Both the position numbers and the translations under genes were made by a program. Positions 59,253 through 64,000 of a DNA stretch of 64,000 bases are shown here, in pieces (positions within the stretch are counted from its first letter, which is position 1; each line of letters opens with the position of its first letter). Source of the stretch: Peptostreptococcaceae bacterium (GTDB lineage Bacteria > Bacillota > Clostridia > Peptostreptococcales > Peptostreptococcaceae); assembly GCA_902363255.1 (NCBI GenBank), contig CABIZO010000003.1:124001-188000 (forward strand), given 5' to 3'. Under the pieces are notes generated by a model that was not told the DNA's origin, ran no database searches, and saw only the letters and a list, made by a program, of their open reading frames with translations.

Positions 59253-60683
59253 TTACATAGATTCTATAATTTTATTCTTCAATGTAAAAGTTATTGTTGT
59301 TCCAACACCCTTTTCACTATCTATTATCATTTTTCCACCATGTAATTTTACTATTTCATTACTTATGGCAAGTCCAAGCCCACTACCTGACTTGTTATAA
59401 TCTTCTTGGAAAAACTTATCTAAAACCTTAGTTAAATTTTCTTTTTTAATACCTACACCATTATCTGTAACAGTAAATGTAGTAAACTCTTCTCCTTGAG
59501 ATACTATTACTACTACATATCCACCTTCAGCAGTAAACTTAATAGCATTTTGTACTAAATTAATTAAAACTTGTCTAAGTCTATTTTTATCACCTTGAAT
59601 ATCAAAAATCTCATGAGTTTTAAATTCTGTAAGAAGTGTAATATTTTTTTCGTTTGCCTTAACAGCTAACTGAGTTACTACTCCCTTGGCCAATTTAGTT
59701 ACATCTACCATATCTATTTGTAATCTAATTCTATCCGATGATAAACGAGAGAAGTCTAATAAATCTTCTACCAAAGATATCATTCTTTCGGTTTCATCTT
59801 GTATTATTCCAAGACCTAGGTCTAACTCTTCTTTTCCTATCCCTTCATAAGACAACGTCTCACTCCATCCTTTTATTGATGTTAAAGGTGTTCTAAGCTC
59901 ATGAGATACGGAAGATATAAACTCTTCTTTTAACTTTCTACTTTTATCAATTTCTACTGCCATATGTTCAAAAGTTTTAACAAGATCTGCTATTTCATCA
60001 TCGTGTAATTGCTCTTTTTTCAATTTAATATTATAATTTCCTTGAGCTAATTCATTAGCAAATTGTTTTAAATTTTTAAGTGGTTTAATTAAAGATTCTG
60101 CAAATCTTAAACTAAGTAAAAGCGCAATAATTAAAATTATAACTCCTGCAATAATAAAGAAAAATACGAGCTTAATTATTGTATTATCAATTTTTTTCAA
60201 GGATAAGCTATACCTAACCACACCTTCTATTTGATTGTTTACCCTAAGAGGAACAGATATACTCATAACATGCTCATTGGTTCCAGCAATATTATAAGTA
60301 TATGGACTTAAATTGCTACTCCCTCTTAATGCTTTATTTACATCTTCATATTCATATTTTTCATTTGTTTTTATTCCATATTTATCTAATATTACATTTT
60401 TATTTTTATCTATAAATTCAATAGAAAAATTTGTATTACTATTTACTTTTCCTTTTTCAAAAATATTTGAAACTTTATTTTCAAAACTAGTGGATTCCAT
60501 TCCCACTCCATCATAAATCTCCATTGTATTGTTTGCTTGAGATATTAAAGATTGTTTTGCTGAGTTATAATAATAGTTTTGAAGATAAAACATAAATAGC
60601 CCTTCAAATAATGCTACTGTTATAATTATCATTATGAAATAATACTTTATGACTCTTTTTCTTAGACCTTCTAAATGTAGCAC
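59253..60683 (-). CDS. Sensor histidine kinase with HAMP domain
   Basis: This 476-residue kinase has an N-terminal membrane helix (about 12-34), an outer sensor of about 125 residues (dCache-like size) and a second helix (about 171-193). A HAMP linker (LIKPLKNLKQFANELAQGNYN) is followed by HisKA with phospho-His in SSVSHELRTPLTS and an ATPase domain (NLVQNAIKFTAEGG, VTDNGVGIKKEN, GSGLGLAISNEI). It is of the PhoR/WalK type. It starts three bases after its response regulator gene. Confidence 0.93.
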   Translation of the reverse strand: MLHLEGLRKRVIKYYFIMIIITVALFEGLFMFYLQNYYYNSAKQSLISQANNTMEIYDGVGMESTSFENKVSNIFEKGKVNSNTNFSIEFIDKNKNVILDKYGIKTNEKYEYEDVNKALRGSSNLSPYTYNIAGTNEHVMSISVPLRVNNQIEGVVRYSLSLKKIDNTIIKLVFFFIIAGVIILIIALLLSLRFAESLIKPLKNLKQFANELAQGNYNIKLKKEQLHDDEIADLVKTFEHMAVEIDKSRKLKEEFISSVSHELRTPLTSIKGWSETLSYEGIGKEELDLGLGIIQDETERMISLVEDLLDFSRLSSDRIRLQIDMVDVTKLAKGVVTQLAVKANEKNITLLTEFKTHEIFDIQGDKNRLRQVLINLVQNAIKFTAEGGYVVVIVSQGEEFTTFTVTDNGVGIKKENLTKVLDKFFQEDYNKSGSGLGLAISNEIVKLHGGKMIIDSEKGVGTTITFTLKNKIIESM

Positions 60684-60686
60684 CTA

Positions 60687-61385
60687 TTATTCATCCTTTC
60701 TAAAACAATATCCATAACCCCAAACAGTTTGGATGTACTTAGGTTTTGATGGATCATCTTCTATTTTATTTCTAATTCTTCTTATATTAACATCTACTAT
60801 TTTAAAATCATATAGATAATTACTTCCCCATACTTCATTTAAAATTTGATCTCTGCTTAATGATTTTTTAGCATTTAGCATTAAGTATTTAACTATAGAA
60901 AACTCCGTCGGTGTTAATTCTATCTCTAATCCATTTTTGTATAATTTTCTTTTATCTATATTTAACACAAAAGGATCAGATATTATTTCATTACTCTTAA
61001 ATTTATTTTCATCTTTTTTAACTCTTCTTATAAGTGCTGAAACTCTTACTAATAATTCTTTGATACTAAAGGGCTTTACAATATAGTCATCTGCTCCAGA
61101 TATAAATCCTTCTAGCTTATCTTCTTCTTGACCTTTTGCTGTAAGCATTATAACTCCAATTTGATCAAATTGTTGTCTAATAAATTTACATATTTCTATA
61201 CCACTCATATCAGGTAACATTACATCAAGTAATGCTATTGATATGTCTGGATGATTTGAAAGTTGCTCTATAGCTTCTGATCCACTTCCTGCTTCTATTA
61301 TTTCATATCCTTCTCTTTTTAAATTTATACTTACAAAGCTTCTTATGCCTATTTCATCTTCTAAGACTAATATTTTTTCCTTCAT
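60687..61385 (-). CDS. OmpR-family response regulator
   Basis: This 232-residue regulator has a receiver domain (VLEDEIGIRSF, ALLDVMLPDMSG with the phospho-Asp, VKPFSIKELL) and a winged-helix domain (LTPTEFSIVKYLMLNAKKSL, VWGYGYCFRK). It is encoded between a lipoprotein and its histidine kinase. Target genes unknown, but the lipoprotein is a natural candidate for a sensor accessory. Confidence 0.94.
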   Translation of the reverse strand: MKEKILVLEDEIGIRSFVSINLKREGYEIIEAGSGSEAIEQLSNHPDISIALLDVMLPDMSGIEICKFIRQQFDQIGVIMLTAKGQEEDKLEGFISGADDYIVKPFSIKELLVRVSALIRRVKKDENKFKSNEIISDPFVLNIDKRKLYKNGLEIELTPTEFSIVKYLMLNAKKSLSRDQILNEVWGSNYLYDFKIVDVNIRRIRNKIEDDPSKPKYIQTVWGYGYCFRKDE

Positions 61386-61416
61386 CTTTATATAATTCCT
61401 CCCAAAATTCCAATTT

Positions 61417-62769
61417 CTATTTGTAAATTATAGAAAAGTATTCTTTTATATTTTCCAATGTTAAGTCATATTTTTCAAAAATATCTTTGTCTTTAACTAC
61501 TAATTGATAATAGTTATTATCTGTTTCTGCCAGTATAGTATCCATTTTTGGACTTACTTTAGTATCCTCAACTAAGCTTTTAGAGCTTATACCTATTTGG
61601 AATAATTCCAAGGGTTCTTTTCCATTTTTATCATAATAATAAAAAGTATAGTATGGTGTATCGGCTACTGTACTCTTTTGAATATATAATTTATTTGCCA
61701 AATTGTCAGGAACAAAGAATTTAAAGTTATTTTTATAATTATAATAAATTTGGCTTATGAATATTGTATCAGCTTCTTTTCCAGTTTTATTATTCCATTT
61801 TCTCCAACTTATAAGTGCTGATGGTTTAGTATTTGTTACAGTACTTTCTATCATACTATTATTTAATACTGGTATATCCATAATTCCATCACTATTTTCA
61901 TCTGTAACAGGTACATAATAAGAGTTTAGTATTAAATTATCATCATTAAATACTTTTTTAAGTTTATTATCTTTCATAAATAATATTTGTGTAGCATATG
62001 CGTTTTCTTTTAAAGTAGGTATACTCAGTATTACCCCTTTTTTATTGTTATATATTTTACCAGTTACCATGTACAAGTCATTTAAGTTTTTTACATTTGA
62101 TAGTTTAATTGCATTAGTTGTTTGTAATTTGTTATCATTTGAATAATTTAACATAGTTGCATACATTTCACCATTACTACTATCATAATTTAACATTAAA
62201 ATATCTAACTTTAAATCATTATCGATAAGCCCTACTTTTATTTTCATCTGAGGATATCTTTTATAATCTTCTAACCATGTAGGTTTTACTTTAGATATTC
62301 TTTTAACTTTATTATCTTTAATGCTATATACATTCATGGTTATTACTGACTTATTATTTATAAGTAATATAACCTCATCGCTTCCATCATTATTTAAATC
62401 ATAAAAGTTTGCATATTCTATCTTTTCTCCTTCTTCAAGATAGCTATCTTCCATTGTATATCCATCATCATTTTTAGAAATAAGTACAAAGCCAACTTTA
62501 TTTATTTTCAAATTTACATCTTGCCATTTTTGAAATGCAATTATGTTTGAATCTATTTCGTTTATTTGACCAACCTCACTTGAATTATCCGGTAAGACTA
62601 ATGTAGTTCCATCTAATGATTTATTTACAAATGTATATAACTCATTATTTCCTTTATCATATATAACATTATCATCAAGTAGATTTTCTGGCAAATCATT
62701 ACTTGTATCACAGCCTGTTGTCATTATACACATAACAAATACTAAAGCTGCTACTTTTAGTAACTTCAT
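61417..62769 (-). CDS. Lipoprotein with calcium-binding-like repeats, linked to a two-component system
   Basis: This 450-residue lipoprotein starts at the ATG at 62769 (GGAGGGA in front; a longer reading to 62799 lacks one). The lipobox is TTGC, giving lipidated Cys20. The outer part has DLNNDGSDEVILLINN and TDENSDGIMDIPVLN, Asp-rich motifs like FG-GAP or VCBS repeats of a beta-propeller. It lies 31 bases before the response regulator gene. It may present a signal to the kinase; this is inference from the operon. Confidence 0.85.
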   Translation of the reverse strand: MKLLKVAALVFVMCIMTTGCDTSNDLPENLLDDNVIYDKGNNELYTFVNKSLDGTTLVLPDNSSEVGQINEIDSNIIAFQKWQDVNLKINKVGFVLISKNDDGYTMEDSYLEEGEKIEYANFYDLNNDGSDEVILLINNKSVITMNVYSIKDNKVKRISKVKPTWLEDYKRYPQMKIKVGLIDNDLKLDILMLNYDSSNGEMYATMLNYSNDNKLQTTNAIKLSNVKNLNDLYMVTGKIYNNKKGVILSIPTLKENAYATQILFMKDNKLKKVFNDDNLILNSYYVPVTDENSDGIMDIPVLNNSMIESTVTNTKPSALISWRKWNNKTGKEADTIFISQIYYNYKNNFKFFVPDNLANKLYIQKSTVADTPYYTFYYYDKNGKEPLELFQIGISSKSLVEDTKVSPKMDTILAETDNNYYQLVVKDKDIFEKYDLTLENIKEYFSIIYK

Positions 62770-62779
62770 ATATTCCCTC

Positions 62780-63403
62780 CTATTTATATTTGTCTGCAAA
62801 GAAGTTCTTAAAATTATTTATTCTTTTTTCTTCTTGTTTTATCTTTTCATCACATAAATTTGATCTTCCTAGTCTATCAGCTAGTGAAAGTAAACTTATC
62901 TCATTATAATCAGAATCATTTATAATTTCTTTTTCTTTGAAATAAGGTAATTTTTTATCGTAAAATAATGGCTGCATATGATGTTTAACCAACACACATA
63001 CATCATTTATAAATTTCTCATCCTCTATAACTTGATGCAAAAATTGTCTAGATAATATTTCACCTTGTAAATCATGTCCATATGCTGTTATTTTACCTTT
63101 TCTTTCCCTTGTTGTTGTTAATTTTCCTAAATCATGTAATAAAGCTGCCCACATAAAAACTCTTTCATCCTTCGATTGCTTTTTATATTTGCTTGCTTTA
63201 TCAATTACTAACAAAGTATGATTTAATACGTTTCCTTCAGGATGATGAACTAAATTTTGTTCTATATCTTCCAAATTTTTAATTTTTATAAAAGGTTTTT
63301 GATCAAATTCTCCTTTGTCAATTAACTCTCTAATTTCTACAGATGGTTTACTACTATGAAGTAGTATATCATCTACCTTTAAAAATAGCTCTTTACAAGT
63401 CAT
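62780..63403 (-). CDS. HD-domain phosphohydrolase
   Basis: This 207-residue protein starts at the ATG at 63403; an in-frame start 90 bases earlier lacks a ribosome binding site. HD-superfamily ligands are visible: NVLNHTLLVID, WAALLHDLGKLTT (His-Asp), GHDLQGEIL, KHHMQPLF and LADRLGRSN. The pattern matches the HD domains of CCA-adding enzymes or tRNA nucleotidyltransferases without the polymerase part. It lies ten bases before the lipoprotein gene. Substrate unknown. Confidence 0.88.
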   Translation of the reverse strand: MTCKELFLKVDDILLHSSKPSVEIRELIDKGEFDQKPFIKIKNLEDIEQNLVHHPEGNVLNHTLLVIDKASKYKKQSKDERVFMWAALLHDLGKLTTTRERKGKITAYGHDLQGEILSRQFLHQVIEDEKFINDVCVLVKHHMQPLFYDKKLPYFKEKEIINDSDYNEISLLSLADRLGRSNLCDEKIKQEEKRINNFKNFFADKYK

Positions 63404-63575
63404 CCTAATCACTCTTTCTATTTTATTATAATACATGAAATTTTTCAAAATAAAAGATTCCTTCATTAAGTAAATCTTATTATATTCTAACATATTATTG
63501 TAATTTTATTTATACTTTCTTTTTATCTTAAGATTTCTTATTATTATCTATTATGTATTTATAACAAAAAAATAT

Positions 63576-63628
63576 AAAGCTAAATCTAAAGGTATATAAT
63601 AAAAAATATATCTTTAAGATTTAGCTTT
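63576..63628 (-). terminator. Rho-independent terminator of the right-edge gene
   Basis: The arms AAAGCTAAATCT and AGATTTAGCTTT have further AT pairing towards the loop. The minus strand continues with T-rich sequence. It lies 14 bases after the stop at 63642. Confidence 0.82.
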
Positions 63629-63641
63629 TCCAATCTTTTAT

Positions 63642-64000
63642 TTAGTTTTTAGGAAATTTATCATCTGACCAAATTATATCTTCAAATTTATGTTCGCTTA
63701 CTCTTTCTTCCTCAGCTTCAGCTTGATGACTTTGATCCATAAGTTCTTCATCTTCTTCTATATTTCTAAAAATACTACCTTCCACTATCTCCTCATCATC
63801 ATTTAACTCTTCTACTTCTTCAATCTCTACATTTTCTATATTTTCTACTGACTTAGTATTTATTTCCTCTTCTTTTCTTTCTCTTCTTGATTTTTTAGTT
63901 GTTTTATTAGTTTTATCTTCTTTAGTTGCCTTATTAGATTTTTTTGATGTTTTTTTACTTGATTTTTTTGTATTTTCTTCACTTGGTTGGTTTTTAGATT
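63642..64000 (-). CDS. C-terminal part of a Lys-rich/acidic protein, right-edge fragment
   Basis: About 119 codons are read up to the window edge with no start. The upstream part is Lys/Ser/Thr-rich (KKSSKKTSKKSNKATKE), followed by an acidic stretch (EIEEVEELNDDEEI) and a conserved-looking end (HKFEDIIWSDDKFPKN). The low-complexity basic run followed by an acidic stretch is a disordered tail, as seen on nucleic-acid-binding or surface proteins. The identity cannot be determined from this part alone. Confidence 0.6.
   Translation of the reverse strand, partial: SKNQPSEENTKKSSKKTSKKSNKATKEDKTNKTTKKSRRERKEEEINTKSVENIENVEIEEVEELNDDEEIVEGSIFRNIEEDEELMDQSHQAEAEEERVSEHKFEDIIWSDDKFPKN

Overview
The window is AT-rich DNA (by eye roughly 28-30% G+C) from a spore-forming, fermentative Gram-positive anaerobe. 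The gene content points to the Peptostreptococcaceae (Clostridioides / Paraclostridium / Paeniclostridium / Romboutsia type). It carries a glycyl-radical hydroxyproline dehydratase with P5C reductase, an electron-bifurcating lactate oxidation operon, queuosine salvage genes of the C. difficile type, a long cell-wall-binding-repeat protein and a collagen-like protein typical of spore surfaces. No phage, plasmid, insertion sequence, rRNA, tRNA or CRISPR array was seen. Both edges cut through a minus-strand gene.

Layout. 1-5.5 kb: edge fragment, HD hydrolase, ECF sigma factor with a DUF4179 membrane partner, a decayed TPR gene, arginase. 5.5-10.5 kb: MacB/FtsX-type ABC exporter with a divergent TetR regulator and repeated operators. 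10.5-12.6 kb: a scar region with two decayed genes (YcxB-like and an AIM24-like duplicate) beside an L25/Ctc gene of different base composition. 12.6-20.8 kb: intact AIM24 protein, an XRE-desulfoferrodoxin fusion, rhodanese, small membrane/HTH operon, lipoprotein, cystine symporter, YjjG phosphatase and a candidate structured RNA. 20.9-27.7 kb: CDF metal exporter, flavodoxin/TetR, cysE-cysK with a divergent stand-alone Fis-type regulator, MarR, nitroreductase. 27.8-33.2 kb: Trk potassium uptake with a KdpDE-like two-component system. 33.3-36.7 kb: YitT protein, AraC/GyrI regulator, DUF2974 hydrolase. 36.8-42.1 kb: hydroxyproline to proline module (HypD, activase, ProC) with a divergent XRE-cupin regulator. 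42.2-44.0 kb: surface NlpC/P60-like protein. 44.1-51.3 kb: lactate operon (LctD, EtfA, EtfB, LarA, permease, GntR regulator). 51.6-52.9 kb: collagen-like protein and a small protein. 53-56.2 kb: CmpB-like membrane protein and a queuosine salvage operon under a preQ1-I riboswitch. 56.4-64 kb: cytidine deaminase, glycosyltransferase with PP2C-like phosphatase, an OmpR/HK system with lipoprotein and HD protein, and the end of a Lys-rich protein.

How it fits together. Several blocks feed amino-acid and lactate fermentation. Arginase yields ornithine; HypD and ProC turn hydroxyproline into proline, a Stickland acceptor; the Lct operon oxidises D/L-lactate by coupling NAD+ reduction to ferredoxin oxidation. 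Cysteine supply (TcyP-like symporter, CysE, CysK) appears to be a small regulon marked by ATTATCA-N3-TGATAAT palindromes spaced 28-29 bp apart. The queuosine operon is the clearest regulated unit: a preQ1-I aptamer whose loop, a downstream anti-element and the ribosome binding site of queK have mutually exclusive pairings.
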